DNA of 64,000 nt. Source: Microdochium bolleyi. Its lineage: Eukaryota; Ascomycota; Sordariomycetes; Xylariales; Microdochiaceae. The DNA is taken from NCBI GenBank assembly GCA_001566295.1, contig KQ964246.1, forward strand, positions 1,550,001-1,614,000. Direction: 5' to 3'. Below, piece by piece: positions 11,675-22,396 of this stretch. The position numbers were made by a program, and so were the translations under genes. Under the pieces are notes generated by a model. That model saw nothing but the letters and a program-made list of their open reading frames with translations, was not told the origin of the DNA and searched no databases. Numbering within the stretch: the first letter of the stretch is position 1; each line of letters starts with the position of its first letter.

Positions 11675-14374
11675 CTAAGGCGTAACTCCAGTATCAGAGC
11701 CGCCGCTGGCTTCGACCTCTGTCCTGGCTTCGACGTTGGCGATGGCACTCTGCAGAGCGCTCGTAAGGTCGGTGTGGAACAGTGGCCTGTTCAGGCCATG
11801 GACAACGACTCTCTTCTTCGCGGCGGCACCGCCGTTCAGGTTACCGGAGCTGCTGCTCGATGCCCCGAAGGAGGTACCGGGCTGGACAGGAGCGAGACCT
11901 GATGTATCGAAACCCTCATGTTGCTGCACACTCGAGGCTTCGTTGGCAGCACTGGCGTTCCTTTTCGTGGCGTCATCGGTCGCTAAGCCTTGTGAGGTAC
12001 CCCGTGTCAGTGGTGGCCGCGCCACATTCATGTCTTTCTCGCCCTGTTCGAGGTCCCTCGCTGCGGCCGCTGCAGAAGAGTCACCGCCGATTTCTGCGAT
12101 GCTGAAAATCGACTTCCACTCGGCATGCTTGCCGTCGGCCCGCTCTGTGGGGTACCCAAAACCAGCAGAAACGAGCGCACGCTTCATCCATCGGCTGTTG
12201 ATGCACGCCATATGCCAGTCGACATAGTCGGGCATGGTGTAGCGGTCCATCTGGTTTCGTATATCAATCAAGTGCTGCACCGATGTGACGTCCACGTTGC
12301 TGACGGAGCTAAAATCGAGGATGATGGCCTTGAGCGTGGGAAGGCTTGTGTCCTCCTCTTGTCCCTTCTTGGGTCCTGGGTCATTCCACGGCCTGTCGCC
12401 AGGCCTTGTGTAGGTATTTATTGCGGTACGCCGAGTGTGGGCGAAGATATAATTGCTCAAGTAGGTAAGAGTCGATGTAGCACTAGGGTAGTTGAAGCTC
12501 TCCTGGAATCGGTATATGAAGATACCAGGGTAAGGACTGGCAATATCCAGCTCCGGGTTCGAGCCATCTGGATTGCCGATTGGTAGGAAAAGGTTGCGTG
12601 TAGATGGGCTTCCGACATCAGTGGCTTTCGATCGTGGTTGCATCGTGCCATAAGAGCCGACGACGTCGTTGTCGTTGCCAATAACGTGGTCCCCGAGCAC
12701 AGAGTGAACCTTGACCCTGCCCAAGAAGTCACCCTTGGACCTGAGCACGCGATACATGAAGACACAGAATGACAGTATCATCGTCGTGTAGATACCATTC
12801 TCGATGCTCGTGAAAACGATGACGAAGACGCCCACGAAGAAGATGAACACCTCAATGGGCGAGACACGCCAGAACTTGTACAGTGTCTGAGGAGGCGTGA
12901 TGAGATCGCCTACGGCGTGGATGATAACTCCTGCAAGCGAAGCCTGGGGAATCCAGAAGAACACAGCACCGAGGCAATATATCGCAATAAGGACGACTGC
13001 CGCTGTGATCACGCCCGCAAAGGGTGTCCGTACTCCAGCTTTGGATTTGATGGCAGTGCGACTGAACGAGCCCGTAGCAGGATAGCCACCAAGGAAAGGA
13101 CCAAGGATGTTGGTCACACCAATCGCGACCATCTCCTGGGACGGGTTGATGGTGTAGTTGTTGACGCGGCCGAATGATTTGGAAATGGCGATATGTTCAA
13201 TGAGCAGCACGATGACTGCCGCAGGGAGGTCGTTGACAAAGAGGCCGATTATCTCCGTGTTGACAGTTGGCACTGCCGCATGCTGGAATCCTGTGGGGAC
13301 AGCGCCGAGAAGCACAAAAGCCGGACTGTCGCGTCTCTCGCGATTAACAAGCCAGCTGATCAGGGTGTACAACAAGATGATGAAGGCTGTGCGGAGGGTG
13401 GACAGGAAGAAGAAGAGCTTCGCCTTGCTAGGGAACTTCTTGGCATAGAATGTGCAGGCGAAGCGGATGCAGTAAAGCAGGAACAGTGCCGTCAGTCCCA
13501 CAGCTGCGTCCATCTTCGTCGTTGGGAGACGCTTCAAGGTATTGATGATGACCAAGTAGGTGGCTTCTCGGGTTTTGACACCAGTAATGCCCATCATTGT
13601 GGACACCTGACCCGCGGTGATGCTGATGGCCGACCCTGTCATGAATGAGGCGAGCGACACCAACGGCATGAGCTCGACGATCCAACCGCATCTGATCAGA
13701 CCAATGAACAGCACGATGCAGCCACAGATCACAGATAAGGCGCTGGCAACAACCCAGGGCTGGTCGCGGTACGCCTCGGGGTTAGCCTCGATGGCACGGG
13801 TAACTATGCTGCCAACGAGCGTGGACATGACTGCGACAGGCTACACGCCTTGTTAGCAAGGAACGACGATGCTCGGGTATCGAAGCGAGACTTACGCCGA
13901 TGGTAATGTCCTTTGACGTTGCGAAGAACCAGTAGCACAATACGCCCATGAATGACGAGTACAAGCCGAATTCAACGGGGAGGGCGGCAAGGCGTGCGTA
14001 TGCCATGCCCTGCGGGATGACGACGGCTCCCACGGTAATGCCTGGTAAGATGGTGTCAGTGCGGGACGGATATGAATATGGGGAAGATGGAACTTACCAG
14101 CGACGAGGTCGCCCAGCAGCCACTGCAGGTTGTAGAAGCCAATCCACGAGAGGAAGGGGAACAGTGACTTCACATAGTCAGCCACATCTCGGGCACTTGG
14201 CACGAGATCGTCGAGCCACTCGGCCGAGCTCGGCTGCTGCTCGACGAAGCCGTCGGCGGTGTGGTTTGAGAAGACCGACTCGCCCCTGGTCACGGGGCCG
14301 TCGTGCTCAGGCTCCTCGAGCTGTATGCCGAGGACCTTTGCCAAGGCGTGGCCAACGTCTCTCCTCCGAGACAT
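11675..14374 (-). CDS. SulP-family sulfate permease
   Basis: Proton-coupled sulfate uptake at the plasma membrane, feeding sulfate assimilation. Three exons on the minus strand: 14374-14098, 14041-13896 and 13840-11675, giving 862 residues. Both introns have GTAAGT donors. The transporter core carries the SulP-typical start of the membrane domain (VIPQGMAYARLA, then the DITIGPVAVMSTL segment across the second splice), followed by many hydrophobic segments. A cytoplasmic STAS domain sits in the C-terminal third (core VSNVDVTSVQHLIDIRNQ). A Ser/Ala/Gly-rich tail of about 130 residues follows. The length fits fungal CYS-14/SUL-type permeases (usually 780-850 aa). The start follows the first in-frame ATG after an ATG-free leader of about 210 bp. 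The family call is firm; sulfate rather than another oxyanion is inferred from family membership. Confidence 0.93.
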
Positions 14375-15433
14375 GATGCTCTGCTCAGGGCGGAGAAGTC
14401 GCAGAGATGAGCTTGTTGCTAGGTATGTGGCCGAAGGGGACAGGGCTGAGGCTGGCACAAGAGCCTGCCAAGAAAGTGGCGTGCTGGGGTCTGGAGGTTG
14501 CGTGATGGCCGAGAGTGAAGACAGCCAACGTTGCTATCAGGGGTTTTGTTCAGGGTCCTGGATCTAGTCAAATAGAGTCGGCCGCCATGCTGCAAGCTGG
14601 GAAAGATGGTGGTAATGATCGATCGGTATAAAGTTGTGGTTCTAGGTACACCCGGTCGGGAGTGGATGAAGTTGTGCAACACGGGTGGGTGAAAAAGAAG
14701 AGATTTCACAATGACAGTGGGCAAAGACCGAAGGGAGCGGACAGGACAAGGGCGCGTGCCGAGTTATGCTGCGCGCTGAAGAGATGAAGATGGGCAGGCT
14801 GATGCTCCAGCAGAAAGAGCTGGTCGCGGCCCTGTGAGTGACAAATTGTCGGCGTGAGTGATGACGCTTTTCTGCAAGAGAGGGCAGGAGCGAAGGAAAG
14901 TGCCGATGCCGGGATGCGGGTGGCCGCGGGCCCTTAGCCAAGGGCAGGCACGCCCGGAGCTCGCCAGTAGTGGCGCCGCGGGCGGAGATCTAAACCGGGG
15001 CGACGGCACTCTGGATCTCCGACAGTACATCCCCGTAAGGTACCCTCGGGCAGGCTTTGACCGTGTCGGACAGTGCTGGGTTGGAGGCTCTACGTAGCAT
15101 CCATGTTCTCTAGCGGTCCTTTGGTGGCACAGAGACTTCCAAGCTTGCTAGCGTGTCCCCAGGAGCGCTTTGAAATCGGCCAGACAGTCGGCGCCATGAC
15201 ATTGCCATGATGACAGCCCCCGAGTCGAACCGACAAGACTGACAATTCCATCGAGGGTCCCAACGACTCTGGACAACTCTAAAACTTGCTTGTCGGAACA
15301 CAAGCTCACCAGCGCTCCACTTTCCACTCTGGGCCTCCAGAACCCATCATAGCCAATCAGAGGACAAGAGGAGCCGAGATGTGGCCCGTGCCCGATGGTG
15401 TGATCGAGCCAAAAATTGATGCCATTCTTCAAG

Positions 15434-15455
15434 TGACGTGATGGCGCTGACGTCA
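15434..15455. promoter_or_regulatory. CRE palindrome with adjacent CRE half site
   Basis: A TGACGTCA palindrome at 15448-15455 lies 14 bp (start to start) after a TGACGT half site at 15434. This is the classical binding sequence of CREB/ATF-type bZIP factors (Atf1/Atf21 class in fungi). Placement between divergent genes fits a regulatory role, but occupancy is not shown. Confidence 0.45.
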
Positions 15456-15464
15456 GAGCCCTGA

Positions 15465-15478
15465 AACCCTCGAGGGTT
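15465..15478. promoter_or_regulatory. 14-bp perfect palindrome with AACCCT arms
   Basis: AACCCTCGAGGGTT reads the same on both strands. The arms resemble the telobox-like half sites used by Tbf1/Myb-type factors. It lies 10 bp from the CRE palindrome. A functional role is inference. Confidence 0.35.
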
Positions 15479-15600
15479 CACTGTGAGTATTGCAGTTCTG
15501 TCCGATCTGGAAGCATTTACGACAGATATCGTTGATCTGCCAAAGAGTCTGCCTGGTGGAATTCACGGTCGCTTCAACGCACGATTATCCGAGGCCGAGC

Positions 15601-15622
15601 GAGGACAGCGAGGACAGCGAGG
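15601..15622. repeat. short 9-bp tandem repeat
   Basis: Two full copies and one partial copy of GAGGACAGC in non-coding DNA between divergent genes. Confidence 0.7.
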
Positions 15623-16614
15623 AACTCTTAGTCGACAAGGCCTGGTTCCAGCCTCGAGTCGTTCGTTGAACCGGAGAGTCAGGTACTCTTGAGCTGCCTG
15701 CTGGGTGTCAAACATTCCACAGGAAAGAGGCCAGCGTTAGCGCGAAGGATATTTCCGATTTCGTGCATAACGGTCAAGGGCTCCGCAACGGGTTGGCTGA
15801 GTAGAAACAGTTCCGGTCCGAAACTGGGCTTCACTTTATGACAGAAAAGCAGTCGGCAGGTTTGCTACTCCGACCAATCGGGCCGTGCCCCAAACTCGAG
15901 CGACCCAGGCTCCGTGGCCAGCTTGGGTGCTCTCTGATTCCCATACATGGCTATGTGTGCACCGGTGCCAGATGCAAAGACACTCTTACTTGAAAATGGG
16001 GTGATGAAGCCATCAATCAGTGCCCTCCAGAATGGCGCCTAGATTGGCTCAGCTGGAGCGCAGACGCGGATGCCGTAGAGCCATGCCTTTCCCGAGCCTG
16101 CGCTCAATTGTCCAGCTCAGCGTCGGCTCACTCTGGAATAGGAATATCATCAAGGTTGAAGTGCCTGGGACTTCCAGATCGTGTCTCTATTTCGGTGGTC
16201 TGTGGCTGGTTGTGAGGCCTGCAGGCATACGTGTAGCCAGGCCGTGCTCTGTGGGCTCGCTGGGCATGCGCCAATATGTGCTTGTCCTGCTACTGACCTG
16301 CTCGTCAAGTGGCAGCTTTTCCTCGACTACAGCAGCAATCGGCGCCCAATTGACATCCAGAAGGTGGCCGTATTTCTATTCTGGGATGTGTGGAGTGGCT
16401 GGGTGATGCGCGATGCCGGCAGGGGATGGCCCTGGCTCCGCCCGTCGTTGCCAGCCCCGCGTATTTGCTTGAGCCTCAGGGTCGCATTACAGCAACGACG
16501 ACACCAGACACGCTCTGTCTTGTTGTCCGCTCAACACACCAGGAGCAAGGGCAGCAAGAGCCATCGTCCATCGCCCATTGTCCGCCGCCCACAGCCCACA
16601 GCCTGCTGCCCGCC

Positions 16615-18180
16615 ATGCCGCCCACGAACCCGCCCTCCGCGGGCTTTGGCCCGTACCTCGCGCATCCGAGCAGCAGCCACATCTTCGCCGCGTCGACAAC
16701 AGAGCTCAACCCGCCCCCGTCTCCGCGCACGCAGCGCACGATCCGCAAGCTCCAGTCTGCCCACAACCTCGGTGCTGCCGCCCGCTTCGGCAATGCGCCC
16801 TCCCTCATATCACAGCAGCGCCTGCACAATCTACATGAGCGACCCCCGTCCCCCCCTCGCCCGCCTGTCAACCGGTCCCCCCAGAGGCGCAGGGCCGACT
16901 CGGATGCCCGCCCGCCCCAGCTGAGCGCCTCTGTCCACGGAACTCCCGCAATGGCTCCCCGCCGGCCGGGCCCCAAGTCCACCTCGGCTGCGGCCGACGA
17001 GATGTCCCTCGAGCGACTGATACGCGACGGGCCCCCGGCTGGCGATGTCGACGGCGCCCTCGAGAGCGTGCGTCTCAAGGTCCTCGACCAGGGCATAAAG
17101 AGCGACAGCGATGGCATGGTGAGTAGTGACGGGGACCTACCGCGTTATGAATCACGCGGTGTCCAGCGGCCGACTAATCGCTGTTTTGTAGTCCTCTACG
17201 CGGATATACGTCTGGCTCATACTCCTTGATGCCCCCGTCGTGAACACCGACGACTACATTGCGCTTATACATCGCGGACCTTCCCCCGCGTACTCCAAGA
17301 TCCGTAACGACACGTTCCGCACCTTGACTACGAATCCCCTGTTCCATCGCCGCGTCAGCGAGGCTTCTTTGATTCGGCTGCTGAATGCTGTTGCATGGAT
17401 GCTGCACGATGCAAAAGAGAAGAGTCGACCTAGCAGTAGTAGGCGGTCTATTGGCGCTTCTGCTGGGGTGCAGACTTCTCTGGACGACATCTCACACATT
17501 GCTGTGACGACGTCGCCGTCGGCCAGCAGAGGTCGTGCGAGGGCCATGACCGCGACCACTGATGGATCCGATGCGAATACGTCAGAACCTGGGACCTATG
17601 TCCAGGGCATGAATGTTCTCGCTGCTCCTTTCCTATATGCCGCTCGCAGCGAGGTTGAGGCGTTCGTCGCTTTCCACCGCCTCCTGACCAAAGACTGTCC
17701 AGGCTACATAAGAGGCGCCATGGACGGAGTGCATAAGGGTCTGGCGCTCGTCGACAAGGTCTTGGCCATTGTTGATCCCAAACTCAGCCTGTACCTCACC
17801 TCGAAAGGTCTCTCTGCAGAGATCTACGCCTTTCCGTCGGTACTGACGCTTTGCGCCTGCACGCCTCCACTTCCCGAAGTCCTGCGGTTATGGGACTTTC
17901 TCTTCGCCTATGGCCCGCACCTGAACGTGCTCTGCATTGTCGCACAACTCATCATCATGAGGAACGATCTGCTGGGATCGCCAAAGTTCGTATACTTCTT
18001 GTTGAACAGCCCCTCAATTCGCTGGCATCTTGCTAACGATGACTTCTGACATGTAGTCCCAACAAACTCCTGCGGTCTTTCCCACCACTGCAGGCCGAGC
18101 CCATCAAGCGCACTGCTCTGGCCATCATCAAGATGATGCCGGATGATGTTTACGCCGAGATCACGACCCACGCTCTGTGA
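16615..18180 (+). CDS. TBC-domain GTPase-activating protein, Bub2/Cdc16 type
   Basis: GAP for the Tem1/Spg1-type GTPase that holds mitotic exit/septation signalling at the spindle pole body, with a Byr4/Bfa1-type partner. Exons 16615-17118, 17192-17985 and 18057-18180 give 473 residues. TBC fingerprints are present: the Arg-finger motif IRNDTFR (Arg211) and the Gln-finger motif YVQG (Gln306). A LRLWDFLFAYGPHLN block and a KLLRSFPPLQ C-terminus are typical of Bub2. Yeast and fission-yeast homologues are about 300 aa. The extra length here is a Pro/Ser-rich N-terminal extension of about 165 residues and a Ser/Thr-rich insertion of about 55 residues between the two finger motifs. The second intron uses a weak GTTCGT donor but has a perfect TGCTAAC branch point. 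An in-frame upstream ATG at 16426 would add 63 residues; I prefer 16615. Confidence 0.88.
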
Positions 18181-20510
18181 AGAGAAGTACTCGTGCTGAT
18201 GAGGATGGGACTATCGGGGCCTGCCCCGCAAGCAGGATGCTTACGACTTGATGATGACTTCGGAGACTTAATTGCATTTACGATCATGAGGCGTTGGATT
18301 GGTTTCAGTGGGTGAATTCCTGCATAACGAACAGGCGTTCAAGAGGGCAGTCGTGTAGTTTCGATACAGAAAAGTGATTTCTCGCTCCTACAGGCAATGG
18401 TTGTCCTGCCAATGAACCCTCCAAGCCAGCAACTCGTGCGAAGTCTACGGTCATGTGACGTCTGATCGCGCAGGTGCTCAGATTACAAGCTTTTCTAAGG
18501 CACTTTTGGACGATGTACAGTCCTTCATGCCTCAGCGTAGTCAAGATCAAAAGATGCGCAACATCAAGAGAAAACCATGGACTGTTCCAACGACCCGAAC
18601 AGGAGTCGGGCAAGGGAGACAAACCAGGAGAGCGCACCTGAAAAACAGCACCTGACGCAGAGCTGGATTTCCCTTGATTGCCACGCGGCAGGGAAACTTC
18701 CCAGCGGGCTCGTGCTGCACAGCGCTTAGTCGACTGTCGCAGCAACTGCAAGTCGAGCAAGGGAGACAGGACGACCGATAGCGCACACCAACCCACCAAC
18801 CCTCCCCTGTGCAGCAACATGATAGTCTAGCCAGGCACTCGGGCGACACTTGGCGAACTTGCAATGAAATCGAGGACTGAAGAAGGGTTTTCTCAATTGA
18901 TGGCAAATGCTGGCCAGGTTGGAGGTTTGTCTGCGCTTGCCAAAATCGCAAAGACAGCCGCTTTCGCTAGCTTGCCATCATGTATACGCGTCGATACTGT
19001 GACGCTTTTGTTGAGTTACGAGAATCTGAGCAGCACTGGGAGCTTTGATCCCTTCCCACCCACGCACAACCTGACCATAGACGCACAACGTCACCACACG
19101 CTGCACAACGACTTCATGGAACAGATGCAGCTGCTCCCTCACCTGACATCACCACTAGAAGCGCAGGGTGTACTACAAGGGCTGCCCAGTACACCTTCCG
19201 AATCACTTCCCATGAGCCGCTCCCCCCACTACGGAGCCAGCTTCTCTTGTCCCTCCCGACGCCTGGAATGTGGAGAGGGATGGCTGGTGATGGACGGGAG
19301 CCCGTCCACAAGTGGGAGAGCACAAGCAGGGCGAAAGCGCCACCACGCTGCCCTTCTGAGACATCTTTCCGCCCTGCCCACGACGCGACGGCGGCTAGTA
19401 CCAAACAGGACAGGGCGAGCTGAGCACTTCGGCCTCGTCCCGTCGACTTTCACAACGTCTTAACCTCTAACGCCCGGGAGGAGTCCCCAAAGGCGCACAT
19501 GGCGCTCCTCCCTCAGAAACAACTTTTTCTGTGGGAAACAGAGGGCCAGTCTGACTGCGGCTTTCCGGATTGTCTTGGTTTGTCTGTCAGCAGGCTTGCT
19601 TCTTCCGCCGCGGACTCTGGCTGTGCCGTCGTCTTGTCACAGCCTTCCCAGGGCTGCCAGTACTCGGCCCCTTCTCTCCCCCACTGCTACCTGACGTCAG
19701 GAAGCGGACAATACGCCTGACCTCGACGCCCAGAAGGGGAGGACTAGACCAATGTCGCAGGAATGCAGACGACCAAAGGGGCCTGAACGACAGGGCCAGC
19801 TAGCAGCGCTTTATAGCAGCGGATGGGCTTCCACTAGCGGTGTTCCCGAGCAGTTGACACCGTCGTCGTGGCACCTGGTCCGGTCCCGCGCGGCCCCCTT
19901 TGGTGTTTCATTCAGTACAGGTCTATCGACTTGTGATGCTAGCCCTGCCACGACGACTTGAAGCCTCGTGGCCACCTGCTGTCTGCAGCCTTGCTCTTAC
20001 ACCATCTTCGCTCCACTACAGGGCAGTCGTTTCTTTCACCAAAGGGGGTTTGGGACGCTGATCAAGGGGCTCCCCAATATGGAGAAAAGGCGACACATCC
20101 TCGGCAAGGAGACTATGGACTGCCTGCCAAAGGGCGGGAAGGCAAGAGGAGGCGAGGCAAGCCCTGCATGGCGACAAAAGTCTGGATCCTGACATCAGGA
20201 AAGCTCCGATGAAGCCATGCTCCATTCACGGTTGACAAGTCTATTTATCGCGCCTCGAGACCGCCTCATCTTCCGTCTCAGCCTGCTCCTCATCTCACCA
20301 TCGTCTTCCCATCGCTCAAGACTGTCGTTCATTCATACCACTTGGCCTAACGCACCTCTTAATCCAAAACTCCCGGTCCTTGCACACTGCCTCGCACGTT
20401 ACCCCAAGGCTATCATACTCCGGTCCTGTTCATTATACCCACCCTCCTCGGATTCACTTAAACATCTTATTTCAAGGACTCTCCCATATCCTTAAGGCAC
20501 ATCTACAGCC
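18181..20510. other. intergenic region upstream of the Cys-rich protein gene
   Basis: A 2.3-kb non-coding stretch. The last 290 bp before the next gene are pyrimidine-rich and lack any ATG on the plus strand after 20217; a TATTTAT element near 20241 could serve as a TATA box. A CRE palindrome lies at 19692. No gene is visible in the rest. Confidence 0.5.
19690..19701. promoter_or_regulatory. 12-bp CRE-containing palindrome
   Basis: CCTGACGTCAGG is a perfect palindrome with the CRE core TGACGTCA. It lies about 0.8 kb upstream of the secreted Cys-rich protein gene. Candidate bZIP site only. Confidence 0.4.
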
Positions 20511-21578
20511 ATGCATATCGTCTCAGCCCTCGTCTTGGCGGCCCTCGGCCAGTCCGCTCTCGCCACCCAGCACTACGCGCCCCTGGCCTCGCCCAGGAGA
20601 TCTGGCAACGCAAAGAGGTTGCCGGCGCAGGAGCAGATCCTGTCGTGCACCGAGACATATGGACCTGGCTCCCAGGTCTGCGGCAGGCCCGAGCTCAAGC
20701 TGTGCTTCAACGCCGGTGCTGGCGAGGTGAGTTCCCCCCCCAAGAAAACGTAAGATTCTCTTGATCCATCCGGAAACTGACCAATACTTCCGCAATACAG
20801 TCATGCTGCGGCATGGACGGCGGCTTTTGCAAAGCCGGCTGGCACTGCGCCCCCGTGGCGAGTTTCTGCTGCAAGGATGTAAGTCTTCCTTTACTGCCAC
20901 ACCTCGATAGCATCACACTTTGAGCCCGTGCTGACAACACCATAATAGGGTGAGGACCTCGAGACCTGTGCCCGCAACGCCGGCTTCCAACTCCCGAGCG
21001 TGTCTGCCATCAACGGCGTGACCAACACGACCTCCCCGTCCTCGTCCGCCCAGGTCCTGCCCATCTCCTTCGGCGCCAGCAACTCGTCAGCGACGGTCGG
21101 CCCTCTCGGCAACTCCACCACGCGCTCCGTCTCGGCCATCTTCGCGGCCGCCACGGCCAGCGCCGTGACCGACTGCCACGACAGCAACGACGACGACGAC
21201 GTCCAGCAGCTGCAGACCACCTACGCCCCGCTCCCCTCGCGCACCGCCGTGGCCCCAATCACCCTCGCCGGGGCGGCCAACAACACCGGTGTCGCCGCCA
21301 TCACCGCCGCCGCCGCCACCGACAGCGGCTACCAGACGCTCGGCGTCGAGCCCACCACCGTGCCCACCATCAACCAGTTCCAGAACTTCACCCTCCCCGC
21401 CATCACCCCGCTCACGGCCGCCGCGAGCACCGGCTACGACGCAACCCCCAGCGCCACCACCATCTCGCCGATCGTGCAGATCGCCGCCGCCCCGTCCGCC
21501 GTGCGACCCCCGGCCACGGGCGGCGTCTGGTCCTGCGTGATGGCCGCCGCAGCGGTCATGTTCGTCATGGCTGTGTAA
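20511..21578 (+). CDS. secreted Cys-rich protein with probable GPI anchor
   Basis: Exons 20511-20726, 20801-20878 and 20949-21578 give 307 residues; all introns are phase 0 with GTGAGT/GTAAGT donors. Residues 1-18 form a signal peptide (MHIVSALVLAALGQSALA). The next part, about residues 45-110, is a compact module with ten cysteines including two CC pairs. Each intron falls inside it, and exon 2 alone encodes the SCCG-to-FCCKD core. The rest is Ser/Thr/Ala-rich with NTT and NFT N-glycosylation sequons, and the C-terminus ends in a hydrophobic stretch preceded by small residues, as expected of a GPI attachment signal. Such proteins are cell-wall or membrane surface components in filamentous fungi; I do not recognise a named family and assign no specific function. 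Confidence 0.85.
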
Positions 21579-21602
21579 AGAAAAAAGAGAACACGTAAAA
21601 TA

Positions 21603-21633
<31 letters not shown>

Positions 21634-22396
21634 GCGCCTCCATGTCCCCCTGTGCGGTCGAGGGTTTCCCACTGGCTGGGAACCCTCCGTGCCGCCAGTG
21701 TGCTTGGTTGTTGTTTGGTCGACTCATACATATAGATCTCATTTGTCCGGGTGGGGGAGTTCCTTGTCTTTTGATCGCCCACAGTGTTTTCTCATAAAGG
21801 GGAGGTCTGGTAGTACATCTTGGAAGGAGGAGTGGTAGGAGGAGGTATTTACATATCTTGGGCGGTTCTCATAACAGTAATTAGAAATATGAAATAAACA
21901 CGTGCAAAACAACCTTGGGGAAAACACCCAATCGAGTCCACTGCTCATGCAAGTGTGGTTCATGACCTCTGGCACAGTGTTGGCGCAGGCACAAGTGAGC
22001 CGATGCCCACATCCATACCTTAAAAAAGAGAGTGTGCACAACAGCGTCACACGAGGGTGGACATGGCACGTGGATCAATACAGGACGGCATCTCAGGATT
22101 TTTCTAAGCTTGCTCGAATCTTCATAACATATTAATCGTGTCTCCTCAACCCAGAGGCCGTCCTCATCATCCGACTCATCATCCCACCCTAGCTATCCCG
22201 ACTCAACCGCTGGTCCGTAGCGGATCGAGAAAAATGTTTATACGCTATGCGTTTGTGCAACGAATGTGATATGCAATGTGCGTGTGTAAATGTGTATGTA
22301 TATACAAGAAAGTCCTGCCCCGAATGCGTAGTCGATGGCAGCGATAGAGCAACCCGCTGGTAATCAGAAAAAGTCTGGTCGTAATCTATGTGCGGT
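21579..22396. other. convergent 3' intergenic region
   Basis: This region lies between the 3' ends of the Cys-rich gene (+) and the PAQR gene (-). It carries the long AC/GC dinucleotide tract listed next, just after the stop codon of the first gene. AT-rich sequence follows from about 21830, as expected of 3' UTRs. No gene is visible. Confidence 0.6.
21601..21637. repeat. 37-bp alternating AC/GC tract, Z-DNA-prone
   Basis: A strictly alternating purine-pyrimidine run: about nine AC units followed by about nine GC units. It starts 23 bp after the stop codon of the Cys-rich protein gene and so probably lies in its 3' UTR. Alternating AC/GC is the classical sequence for left-handed DNA under negative supercoiling. 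Confidence 0.85.

Larger units (their letters stand above)
14375..16614. other. divergent intergenic region, sulfate permease / TBC gene
   Basis: This 2.2-kb spacer separates the divergent permease and Bub2/Cdc16-like genes. The permease side has a leader without ATG (minus strand) up to about 14588. The middle holds a perfect CRE palindrome, a CRE half site, a 14-bp palindrome and a short 9-bp tandem repeat, listed separately. I looked for the CYS3-type palindrome expected upstream of sulfur genes and found only imperfect matches near 15190. No gene is visible. Confidence 0.55.

Noticed and set aside
15185..15215. possible CYS3 sulfur-control element upstream of the sulfate permease
   Set aside because: The sequence resembles parts of the consensus ATGRYRYCAT, but no full match is present.
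16426..16614. upstream in-frame ATG extending the Bub2/Cdc16-like protein by 63 residues
   Set aside because: The added sequence is low-complexity and looks like translated leader; the ATG at 16615 starts the Pro-rich but gene-like part. It remains a possibility.
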